A stretch of DNA of 64,000 bases from Henricia sp. BOLD:AAB3569 (lineage: Eukaryota; Echinodermata; Asteroidea; Spinulosida; Echinasteridae), in the NCBI GenBank assembly GCA_037783545.1, contig JBBELK010000401.1, positions 62,001 through 126,000 on the forward strand, given 5' to 3'. A program made the translations under genes and the position numbers. The notes beneath the pieces are model-generated. The model searched no databases and was not told the DNA's origin. It saw only the letters and a program-made list of their open reading frames with translations. Positions 33,613 to 43,100 of this stretch are shown here, piece after piece. The first letter of the stretch is position 1. Each line of letters begins with the position of its first letter.

Positions 33613-33790
33613 ACGGAAAAAAACAAATCAAAACGAAAACAAAGGCTTTTTCGCCGCAAAGCGAAAAAGCCAAAAAATCAAAACGAAAACAAAGGCTTTT
33701 TCGTCCTAAACGAAAAAGCCAATAAACGGAAAAATCAAATCAAAACGAAAACAAAGGCTTTTTCGTCCTAAACGAAAAAGCCAAAAACAA
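33613..33790. repeat. Three tandem hairpin modules at the end of the array
   Basis: ggctttttcg...cgaaaaagcc hairpins at 33,644-33,671, 33,694-33,720 and 33,756-33,782, each preceded by atcaaaacgaaaacaaa. They sit where the next element's hairpin head would be expected, after the same gaaataaacgg tail, and look like head modules without bodies. Confidence 0.8.
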
Positions 33791-33850
33791 AGATAAAGAA
33801 ATCGTACAATAGTAATAGGTGATCGGAATGAGTTCCCATCACCTAATAAC

Positions 33851-33970
33851 TAGACTTGGTTCCAAGTCCGAGATCCTGTTTTGTTTTCCGTTTCCGATTT
33901 TTGAAATGTATGGACAGGGAACTAGTCTATTTCGGTTCAGGATCTCGGACTTGGGACTTCTGCACGCCAG
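33851..33970 (+). repeat. Left terminal inverted repeat
   Basis: Contains its own inner inverted repeat (ccaagtccgagatcctg / caggatctcggacttgg), so each terminus can fold alone. Confidence 0.9.
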
Positions 33971-33978
33971 CTACATTC

Positions 33979-34077
33979 ATGTATTCACCAGTTGGATTTA
34001 CATACAGCGCGGTTTCCGTAGCGACGGCCAATTGGAACGTATTTAAATCCGGGTGGTCGGGTCTATATGCTTCACAG
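33979..34077 (+). CDS. Possible first exon next to the TIR
   Basis: ATG opens 33 codons (MYSPVGFTYSAVSVATANWN and on to LYASQ) ending exactly at a consensus donor cag/gtaaga. It lies directly inside the left TIR, where a Mutator-like gene could begin. No family recognised. Confidence 0.25.
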
Positions 34078-34554
34078 GTAAGATGAGGTTTACCATTTTC
34101 GCAGTCTTCTTTTTAAAACTGTTTCTGTGGTTTGTTGTTATGAAGAACTAGTGCCATAAGCATGAAATGTTGTAATATTTTGAATGGAAATAAAAATATA
34201 ACGTACTCCTGACACTTACTCGTGTCACAATACACATATGTTACCTTTTGGTAGAATGGAATAGTCGCTTTGTAATCCTCCAGTGCATGTATTTTAGTGC
34301 AACTGCTGTTGCGAACGTGCGATAAACTTAATTTGTTTTGCAAATGCCGAGACAAAAACGCAAAAAAACACAGGTATACCGTACCGGGGTACGTGTTGTA
34401 TTAGTGGTATTTGTCAAATCTGGGGACACGCAACAGCAGAACCTTTCTGATGACAAAATCTATATTCTTTTGAAGCGGTTTGAGAGTGATCGTTACCGAT
34501 TTACCCGGCCGATTTGATAACGCGTGGCGCCCGGCGAGCTCCCCGTACAAAAGA

Positions 34555-34798
34555 CGCGAGGCGACCGTTTGCCAACTCGACCGTAAACCAAATCGACCGC
34601 GAACCGACCGTAGTTCAAGTTTTTCTTTGAAACTTGGAATTTGTATGTCCAAAAATACTGCAACTTAATGATGTGTCACTACACCCGTATCTTCGGTCAG
34701 TCAACGGTGGACGTAAAGCAAAGTTACTTAATTGTTGCATGCACTGTGCTGTGTGGTCGAGTTGGTTCACGGTCGAGTTGGGCAAACGGTCGACTTGA
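34555..34798. repeat. Inverted repeat of ~45-bp arms nested in the element
   Basis: cgaccgtttgccaactcgac at about 34,562 faces gtcgagttgggcaaacggtc near 34,772, with arms extending through ccgtgaaccaactcgacc. Possibly a nested MITE; ends not fixed. Confidence 0.5.
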
Positions 34799-34799
34799 C

Positions 34800-35820
34800 C
34801 CGAGTCCATAGTATTATATTGCATCCATTTCGTAACAAATTTACCTACTTTCCTAATGAAGGGTTCGACGTCACATAAGCCCTCCTACATTTTAACCTAT
34901 GAGACAACTCAAGAAGACTTTTTTCCTACCCTAAAATCTCCATATTTTAAGGAAAAAAACTTGCAGTGAGTGGTCGTGGCTCTTCATGGGAAGAACACAT
35001 TCAAATGAGAGGTCTGCAATTTTCAGGTTATTAAAACTGATGTTAATGTGGATTTTGATGCACAAAATAAGGGTTGTAACTTGTCTCCTTCTGCTCGAGA
35101 CCCAAGTCAAGTCGGGCATATTGGTCAAGTTTGCTCGTTAAGTCGAGTATTCACGACAATAAATTTGTCAAACTAATTTCAAATTGAGTCTTAACAATGG
35201 AACTCACATGCTTTTAGCCCAGGTTTCTTTAGTGCTGAAATTCGGTCCCCAAAATGACAAAAAATGCATAAACAATTTATTTTATTTTTGGCTGAATCAA
35301 ATAAAAATATCCGACTCATGTCAAGTATTTTGAGGTTTGAGTCTCAAGTCGAGCCATATCATTTGGGGTTGGAGTCTCGAGTCAACTAGAGTCTGAGTCT
35401 CGAGATCGCCTGCACAAAATAAGGCAAATTTTAGCAATCGCATTCAGGATCAACATTTAAATGGCATGAGAAAATATGCTTGTAACACAGTTGTAATTCA
35501 GATATTTAGTTGGTTTTATACTGCGGTATTCCTTTTTTAACAAAAAATGATCTACATTAAACATTTTATACATGTATTGCTTAAAATGCCTCCCGAAGAG
35601 ATTGTAGGTTTAAAAATTTGTCACAATTTGTATACATGTATACCCAGCACGTATGGGACCTATGACTCAACACACTGTAGGTGGTCCAATAATTTTTTCC
35701 CAAGGCTGTGTGTTGGAGCTAGGATGTTGCAAAGTACTCAAATTGTGCTCTAATCACCGTAGGAAAATATCATGCTGTCCATATCATGCTGAACTCCTCT
35801 TCACGTTTTGTGGCAGTTCC
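34800..35820. other. Transposon interior, mostly unassigned
   Basis: 35,100-35,410 has short degenerate gagtctcgagtc-type repeats. A cysteine-bearing frame at 35,653-35,841 (GCCKVLKLCSNHRRKISCCP) is of unknown meaning. Confidence 0.4.
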
Positions 35821-35821
35821 T

Positions 35822-35938
35822 TCAATCTTGTAAGTTTGTGAATAGTCCCACAAAGGTATTGCCAAGGCACAGATCCGCCAAGGCTTCTTGCAGTGAGTTC
35901 AAGCTGAGCTCTCGAAGTAGTCCTGCCTCAGTTGGACT
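35822..35938 (-). CDS. Possible last exon on the minus strand, unknown protein
   Basis: On the minus strand a pyrimidine-rich tract and gtgcacag precede SPTEAGLLRELSLNSLQEAL, continuing to a TGA at 35,822-35,824 (38 codons). The peptide is leucine-rich and amphipathic, and the other frames are less open. Lies inside the Mutator-like element, so it may be transposon-derived or a captured fragment. Confidence 0.28.
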   Translation of the reverse strand, partial: SPTEAGLLRELSLNSLQEALADLCLGNTFVGLFTNLQD

Positions 35939-36164
35939 CTGTGCACAAATACAAGTAAAAAGGTTATTGGTATAAATTACCATACTTTGCCTTTCCTGAC
36001 ATATACATGCGTCACAGGAGCTAATTAACAGATGCAGTTTTGGATGCATGTTTCTGAATTCGAGCACCTGACCAAAATAATATAACATTTTCCCACACAC
36101 CCCTCCACCGCCCCCAAAAAGTGAATCTACGTGAATCTACCTGCTTCTGCTTACTAATTAGGGT

Positions 36165-36385
36165 AATATTTCCCCTTAGGTGGGGGTTTGGTCACATTTG
36201 TTCATGCCCCCAGGGTGGGGATTTTGACAAAAGGAAATCATATTGTCTGTGCACATGGGAGCAAAACGTGCATTATTTCGCATCGCACACCCGTACCTCT
36301 GGGTGGGGATTTTGTCACCTAGATTTTGCCCCGCAGGAGTGGGATTTTGTCACTCGAAAAGTGACAATCCCCTTTTCTGAGGTGG
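36165..36385. repeat. Dispersed gtggggattttgtcac repeat
   Basis: Several copies of ggtggggattttg(t/a)cac and its complement. The same motif cluster occurs in the 14.2-14.4 kb element interior. Confidence 0.55.
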
Positions 36386-36548
36386 GATAGAGCGGGGAAG
36401 TGAAACAATTCATACATGTAGGCCTATGTGCATAGGGCCTACATCATGACATGTAATTGTTTTTGCCCTTTCCCAATTATGACAAATACACTAAATGTTT
36501 TCCCCAAAGACACTATCGGGAAAACTTCAAGTTCATAGCATACGTGCT

Positions 36549-36622
36549 CGGATCGGGTGGGATTTGAACCCACGACTTCCTGCTAACAAAGCAGATGCCT
36601 GCTTCTAGCATGCTTGCTCAAG
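36549..36622 (-). ncRNA. tRNA-like sequence (pseudogene or SINE head)
   Basis: On the minus strand the T-arm gtgggttcaaatcccac pairs perfectly over 5 bp and the anticodon arm ctgctttgttagcag is intact. The A box is degenerate and the acceptor 5' half does not match. Not a working tRNA. Confidence 0.45.
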
Positions 36623-36900
36623 TTTGACTTTTTGGCAGGATTACCCGAAAGAATGGAGAACTCTGGCTTCAGTCTTCAGACAATGTCAGACCTGAGGCCT
36701 ATTATTACTTATTTTATTAGGACAACAAATGAGAGATTCGTATTCCTAAATTTGGGTTTTTCATTAAATCAGCAAGTTACTGAGGTTTGATAAAGTATTA
36801 ACATTTTCAAGAATTTTTTCTGCTCAACTTCTCCATTCTTACTGCATGAAAGTCTTAGTCATATGTTAACATATCAACGTACCGTGAAACCGGGTAGAGG

Positions 36901-36992
36901 CCGCCTGGCCCCGCGCCGCAGCCGGGCGCGGCCCACGACGGCCCGGCCCAGGCAGCGCTAGGCCAGCCAGGCATGTGCCGGCACAGTCCGCG
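36901..36992. other. Very GC-rich patch
   Basis: 76 of 92 bases are G or C, with many CG and GCC/GGC runs, inside otherwise AT-rich transposon DNA. No repeat ends or coding sense identified. Confidence 0.85.
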
Positions 36993-37300
36993 TATGGTAA
37001 TCTTTTCAAATTTTAAGTGATTACCTGTTGAAGATTCAATTTAGGTGATGTTATAACCATGTCATGTACCCCAGATTCTTTCACCATCTCAACCATCTGC
37101 GAATGTCAGTAAATTATCAACCGATATGTCAGAATGTTGTATTATTTACAACAGGTTTGTAAACAATCCAACACGACTCGCAAATACATCCTCTAGAAGA
37201 TTTCTAATGAATATTCATTACAACGTAAGGCTCCCTGTGACTTCGACCAATCATATCGTTACGTCCTGTTTTGGACTTAATTCCCATAGACCGTGTACAA

Positions 37301-37420
37301 CTGGCGTGCAGAAGTCCCAAGTCCGAGATCCTGAACCGAAATAGACTAGTTCCCTGTCCATACATTTCAAAAATCGGAAACGGAAAACAAAACAGGATCT
37401 CGGACTTGGAACCAAGTCTA
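37301..37420 (-). repeat. Right terminal inverted repeat
   Basis: Reverse complement of 33,851-33,970, followed directly by the 9-bp cctaataac duplication. Confidence 0.9.
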
Positions 37421-37774
37421 CCTAATAACAAGAAAACTCACCAGGGATGTGCAGACATTAGACTTACAAAAACCGCAGAAAAACACAGTTGTGAAGAGAT
37501 AAAAATACAGGTCTTTTCTTGATGCTGCTGGTCTACACACTGACCATGTGCTTGTGGTCACAGGGCCAGTGACCTCTACAGAAATAAACTATTTGGGGGA
37601 TGCACTACAAAAGACACGGGTCATACACAATCTAATGGGGCTTACACATGGGAAACTAAAAGGACATTAACAATATACTACAGGGGATGCACACCTATTA
37701 AAAACGGGACAGTTATTACACAATTTAAAGGAAATTATTTATAAACAGTTTTCACCCTTCTACAATTGCCCAAA

Positions 37775-38135
37775 ACCGGCCGAGTTACTTACAAGTTCAG
37801 CTTAAACTCTCCTGCCGGTCTACAAGCTGTTTTCCCACAGTCAGCCAATTCTGGATGGCTATATTGTGCCCGGGATACTCGCTAATTTTGAAGTCAAGGA
37901 ATTTCCCGACGAACTTCAAATTTTGCCTGTTAGAACCAAACTATATTCCACACTTGTCCTGCAAATTTGACAAACCTTCGCTCAAAACCGGCTGAGTTAC
38001 TTACGAGTTTAGTTAAAACTCTTCTGCCGGGCCTACAAGCGCACAATCGGCCACTTGTCGATGATACCCACTTATTTGGAAATCAAGGAATTTTCCAACG
38101 AACTTCAAATTTTGCATGCTCCAAACTGTGAACTG
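37775..38135. repeat. Diverged relative of the satellite core, ~189-bp dimer
   Basis: Two copies (gatactcgctaatttt at 37,874; gatacccacttatttgga at 38,063). The second is very close to the satellite over caaggaattttccaac and aacttcaaattttgcatgct then ccaaactgt. The non-satellite half is shared with 17,905-18,300. It lies 2.2 kb before the array and in the same orientation. Confidence 0.7.
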
Positions 38136-39833
38136 TAAAAAATTCCCGTAAAATTACAAGATTTTCTTCGTGTACAATAACGGTGTCGGACAGTATTTCT
38201 GGTTTTACAGAGGTTTTGCATGTAAATACATCCGGTCAAACTGTTGATTAACAGAATGTCATTTTTTTAAAGGCAATGCTGTAAATTAATGGCATGGGTG
38301 GAAGTTTCAAAGCATATTCCCGTAAAAAGACATGTTTGAGTTGTAAACTGTCCATTAACAGAACACACCTTCTTTGTTGGGCTATTTTGGGCTCGAAATA
38401 GACCCATACATTATTCTGAAGCGCATTCGAGAGTAAATTATATATATCCTGAAAAGACGCCGTCAAATGTAGACGTTTTTGAGCACATTTAAAAAATCCA
38501 AGGTCACGTGACCTTTCGGTACTAAATTCTGGTTCCGAAAAGTCACGTGGTCTTGTGAGTTAGTTGTATTTCCAGCCGTATAAAAGTTTGTTACTGCAGG
38601 ACTGCACCAAATTCAACTCTGATTTCCCCCCAATATTTATAAGTAGGCCTAATTGACAAAAGAGAGACTATTTATACAGGTATGAAACAAAGTTAAACAT
38701 AAGTATGAAAATTCGAACATAATCGTTTTTTTCGAGAGTCCGGAGAAAGGGAGCGAGCGCGTGCTACGGCAGGCTACCGTGGAGTGTAGAAATTTGCCCC
38801 GCGCAGCATGCACGGCAAATAGCCTGAGTGCACACACACGCAGGCGTGTTGCTTCGGTGCACGTACGTTCGTGAAGAAAAAACATGATGCCAACTCCTCA
38901 AAAGAAAAGGGAAATTCCTATTCGGTCGTCCGGGCTGTCCAGTGAAATCGTGAGCAGAAAATTGGAGATATCCTGAGCAGGAGAAGAGCGAATCGTTTGT
39001 GACAAAGTCGTGAGGCTCTCGCGTAGTTACAACGGCTGGTAAAGCGTATAAGTTATAACCCGTCTTTTGACCGTTTTTGTTATTTTTGCACTGCTTTAGT
39101 AAATTACGGGATATTTTGATGATATTTTTTTCGCAACGACCATCAAAAAAGTATTGTCAATGCTGCTACATCACTAAATCATGTAAACAGTAGGCAGGTG
39201 TGTACCTTTAACCGTATCAGCCCCACTTTGTTTATGCGCATGCAGCCTGCAATGCCCACGTTGTTTATTCACACAGTGCTCCCAGTCCCACGTGCTACGT
39301 GCGTGGCTACGTGCACTGGCACAAGGTCACCGCGAGTTCATACATGAATACACATTAGTGCGCCCAAGTAAATAGGCAAAGATGCGTGCGCCGAGCTCAT
39401 GAATATTTTGTATGCCCTCAAATTCTTCTATATTAGAGAGAATTGCGAGCTGAACAAGTGTGGTCTTGTGGGGAAACTGGCCACCATCGTGATGTGGGGT
39501 ATTTTTTCTTCCAAGTACAAACATTTTGGAGAATGTAGCTCGTGAAAGTTGCCCTATTTTTCCCAGTAGCGAATGTGACTTTTTTTCAAAATGGCGCTGG
39601 TCTGTTTGGCAATTTTCACTCTTGCAGGGGTAGTTTTGTTTCATATGTGGAAATTAGGGAATGAAAGTGACGGATTACCCCTATAAAATTGAACAGAATT
39701 AAAAAGATGAGATTTCAATGTGTATTTTGGTTGTCGTCTCCAGACGCTAAGAGAGTTGTGGGTATTTTAAAATGATTTTTGAAAATTGGGCATTTAGCAT
39801 TGGTTCCTATGGTGTGCAATCATTACACTCACA
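38136..39833. other. Unassigned sequence
   Basis: Holds a ggtcacgtgacc palindrome at 38,501-38,512 and a 105-codon minus-strand open frame at 39,327-39,644 with no recognised motif. No supported gene. Confidence 0.4.
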
Positions 39834-40180
39834 CTAACTGTGCGTTGTAATATCCGAGTCTGAAGACTTAGACGAAGAATATTCATCAGATTCGTGGCTA
39901 GTTTCAGCGGATTCTTCGGATGAACTCACATAATCCATGTCAGAGTCACTGTCTGCAAAAATTCTTCAAGTATCTCTGCATCGCGATCAGCCATGGTGCT
40001 CACATTTTGGCAAGAAGATTCAATTTTGTTGCAGGTTTTTCACGTGTCGTTTTCAAAAAAATCGTAATGGCGACCCCTATTGTATCATACACCAAACGAA
40101 AGCGGTGGCCAATGGGGCTCAAGCGTGGTACAGTGCACGGGCGACTAAAGTCGCCATTGGGGCTGAAAGGGCTAATCTGT
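39834..40180 (-). pseudogene. piggyBac transposase N-terminus and 5' end, relic
   Basis: On the minus strand the end reads ttagccctttcagcccc and then atggcgactttagtcgcc, close to the CCCTTT...GGCGA..TTTAGTCGCC ends of piggyBac elements, with TTAG instead of TTAA. An ATG in good context (caccATGG, A at 39,994) opens MADRDAEILEEFLQ; after one frame break an acidic-serine stretch (DSDSDMDYVSSSEESAETSH...) follows, as in PGBD/piggyBac N-termini, to a stop at 39,834. The DDD catalytic domain is absent. Lies 175 bp before the satellite. Confidence 0.6.
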
Positions 40181-43100
40181 CTTTCAGTGGCGAATGACAT
40201 CGGAATTGCTTAACACAATTGATTCCATAAGAATATTCCACACTGTAAACATTGTTTTTTACACAGAGTTTCATTAACCCGTTCCTGTTAATACACAAGA
40301 AAGGCATACTTGTAACCAATGCAAAATAATATGGACAGACTGTTAGTATATGCTCGGAATTAGGTCAAAGTGTGTCCCAAATGCCGGCAAATTTGGAAAT
40401 CAAGGAATTTTCCAACCAACTTCAAATTGTGCATGGTCCAAACTGTATTTATTCCGCACTTGTCATGCAAAATTGACAGATTTTCGCTGGGAAATGACGG
40501 AGAAATTTCAGAGTTTAGGGAAAACGGAGCTCGGCTGCGTGGTTATTCCCCTAACCGTGGCTGTTGGGACACCCTGCGCCGCGCTGGTGTACATTTGTAC
40601 GGCCGTTGACTCACCCCAGATTGTGACGGGAATTAGGTCAAAGTGTGTCCCAAATGCCGGCAAATTTGGAAATCAAGGAATTTTCCAACCAACTTCAAAT
40701 TTTGCATGCTTTAAACTGTATATATTCCGCACTTGTCATGCAAAATTGACAGATTTTCGCTGGGAAATGACGGAGAAATTTCAGAGTTTAGGGAAAACGG
40801 AGCTCGGCTGCGTGGTTATTCCCCTAACCGTGGCTGTTGGGACACCCTGCGCCGCGCTGGTGTACATTTGTACGGCCGTTGACTCACCCCAGATTGTGAC
40901 GGGAATTAGGTCAAAGTGTGTCCCAAATGCCGGCAAATTTGGAAATCAAGGAATTTTCCAACCAACTTCAAATTTTGCATGCTCCAAGCTGTATATATTC
41001 CGCACTTGTCATGCAAAATTGACAGATTTTCGCTGGGAAATGACGGAGAAATTTCAGAGTTTAGGGAAAACGGAGCTCGGCTGCGTGGTTATTCCCCTAA
41101 CCGTGGCTGTTGGGACACCCTGCGCCGCGCTGGTGTACATTTGTACGGCCGTTGACTCACCCCAGATTGTGACGGGAATTAGGTCAAAGTGTGTCCCAAA
41201 TGCCGGCACATTTGGAAATCAAGGAATTTTCCAACCAACTTCAAATTTTGCATGCTCCAAACTGTATATATTCCGCACTTGTCATGCAAAATTGACAGAT
41301 TTTCGCTGGGAAATGACGGAGAAATTTCGGAGTTTAGGGAAAACGGAGCTCGGCTGCGTGGTTATTCCCTAACCGTGGCTGTTGGGACACCCTGCGCATG
41401 CGCTGGTGTACATTTCTACGGCCGTTGACTCACCCCAGATTGTGACGGGAATTAGGTCAAAGTGTGTCCCAAATGCCGGCAAATTTGGAAATCTAGGAAT
41501 TTTCCAACCAACTTCAAATTGTGCATGCTCCAAACTGTATATATTCCGCACTTGTCATGCAAAATTGACAGATTTTCGCTGGGAAATGACGGAGAAATTT
41601 CAGAGTTTAGGGAAAACGGAGCTCGGCTGCGTGGTTATTCCCCTAACCGTGGCTGTTGGGACACCCTGCGCCGCGCTGGTGTACATTTGTACGGCCGTTG
41701 ACTCACCCCAGATTGTGACGGGAATTAGGTCAAAGTGTGTCCCAAATGCCGGCACATTTGGAAATCAAGGAATTTTCCAACCAACTTCAAATTTTGCATG
41801 CTCCAAACTGTATATATTCCGCACTTGTCATGCAAAATTGACAGATTTTCGCTGGGAAATGACGGAGAAATTTCGGAGTTTAGGGAAAACGGAGCTCGGC
41901 TGCGTGGTTATTCCCTAACCGTGGCTGTTGGGACACCCTGCGCATGCGCTGGTGTACATTTCTACGGCCGTTGACTCACCCCAGATTTTGACGGGAATTA
42001 GGTCAAAGTGTGTCCCAAATGCCGGCAAATTTGGAAATCTAGGAATTTTCCAACCAACTTCAAATTGTGCATGCTCCAAACTGTATATATTCCGCACTTG
42101 TCATGCAAAATTGACAGATTTTCGCTGGGAAATGACGGAGAAATTTCAGAGTTTAGGGAAAACGGAGCTCGGCTGCGTGGTTATTCCCCTAACCGTGGCT
42201 GTTGGGACACCCTGCGCCGCGCTGGTGTACATTTCTACGGCCGTTGACTCACCCCAAATTGTGACGGGAATTAGGTCAAAGTGTGTCCCAAATGCCGGCA
42301 AATTTGGAAATCAAGGAATTTTCCAACCAACTTCACATTTTGCATGCTCCAAACTGTATATATTCCGCACTTGTCATGCAAAATTGACAGATTTTCGCTG
42401 GGAAATGACGGAGAAATTTCAGAGTTTAAGTAAAACGGAGCTCGGCTGCGTGGTTATTCCCCTAACCGTGGCTGTTGGGACACCCTGCGCCGCGCTGGTG
42501 TACATTTGTACGGCCGTTGACTCACCCCAGATTGTGACGGGAATTAGGTCAAAGTGTGTCCCAAATGCCGGCAAATTTGGAAATCAAGGAATTTTCCAAC
42601 CAACTTCAAATTGTGCATGCTCCAAACTGTATATATTCCGCACTTGTCATGCAAAATTGACAGATTTTCGCTGGGAAATGACGGAGAAATTTCAGAGTTT
42701 AGGGAAAACGGAGCTCGGCTGCGTGGTTATTCCCCTAACCGTGGCTGTTGGGACACCCTGCACCGCGCTGGTCTACATTTCTACGGCCGTTGACTCACCC
42801 CAAATTGTGACGGGAATTAGGTCAAAGTGTGTCCCAAATGCCGGCAAATTTGGAAATCAAGGAATTTTCCAACCAACTTCAAATTTTGCATGCTCCAAGC
42901 TGTATATATTCCGCACTTGTCATGCAAAATTGACAGATTTTCGCTGGGAAATGACGGAGAAATTTCAGAGTTTAGGGAAAACGGAGCTCGGCTGCGTGGT
43001 TATTCCCCTAACCGTGGCTGTTGGGACACCCTGCGCCGCGCTGGTGTACATTTGTACGGCCGTTGACTCACCCCAGATTGTGACGGGAATTAGGTCAAAG

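Larger units (their letters stand above)
33851..37420. mobile_element. 3.57-kb DNA transposon with 120-bp TIRs and 9-bp target duplication (Mutator-like)
   Basis: 33,851-33,970 and 37,301-37,420 are reverse complements without a visible difference, starting tagacttggttccaagtcc. cctaataac flanks both ends (33,842-33,850 and 37,421-37,429). Long TIRs plus 9-bp duplications are the hallmark of Mutator-like elements; Merlin (8-9 bp) is the alternative. No transposase domain is seen, so it looks non-autonomous or has carried other DNA. It holds exon-like pieces, an inverted repeat, a tRNA-like sequence and a GC-rich patch. Identical TIRs suggest recent movement. Confidence 0.75.

Noticed and set aside
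33613-33790. Bacterial-type transcription terminators (hairpin plus T/A runs)
   Set aside because: The shape is similar, but these are array-end modules in animal DNA, repeated with the element tail; no bacterial genes are present.
36901-36992. rRNA fragment as source of the GC-rich patch
   Set aside because: I could not match it to any conserved rRNA segment from memory; left as unassigned.
39327-39644. 105-codon minus-strand frame as a gene
   Set aside because: No motif, no splice or start context I could support, and no continuity with the piggyBac relic upstream.
40490-40520. CENP-B box in the satellite (ttcgctgggaaatgacgg)
   Set aside because: The spacing does not satisfy TTCGNNNNANNCGGG; only the TTCG and a CGG are present.
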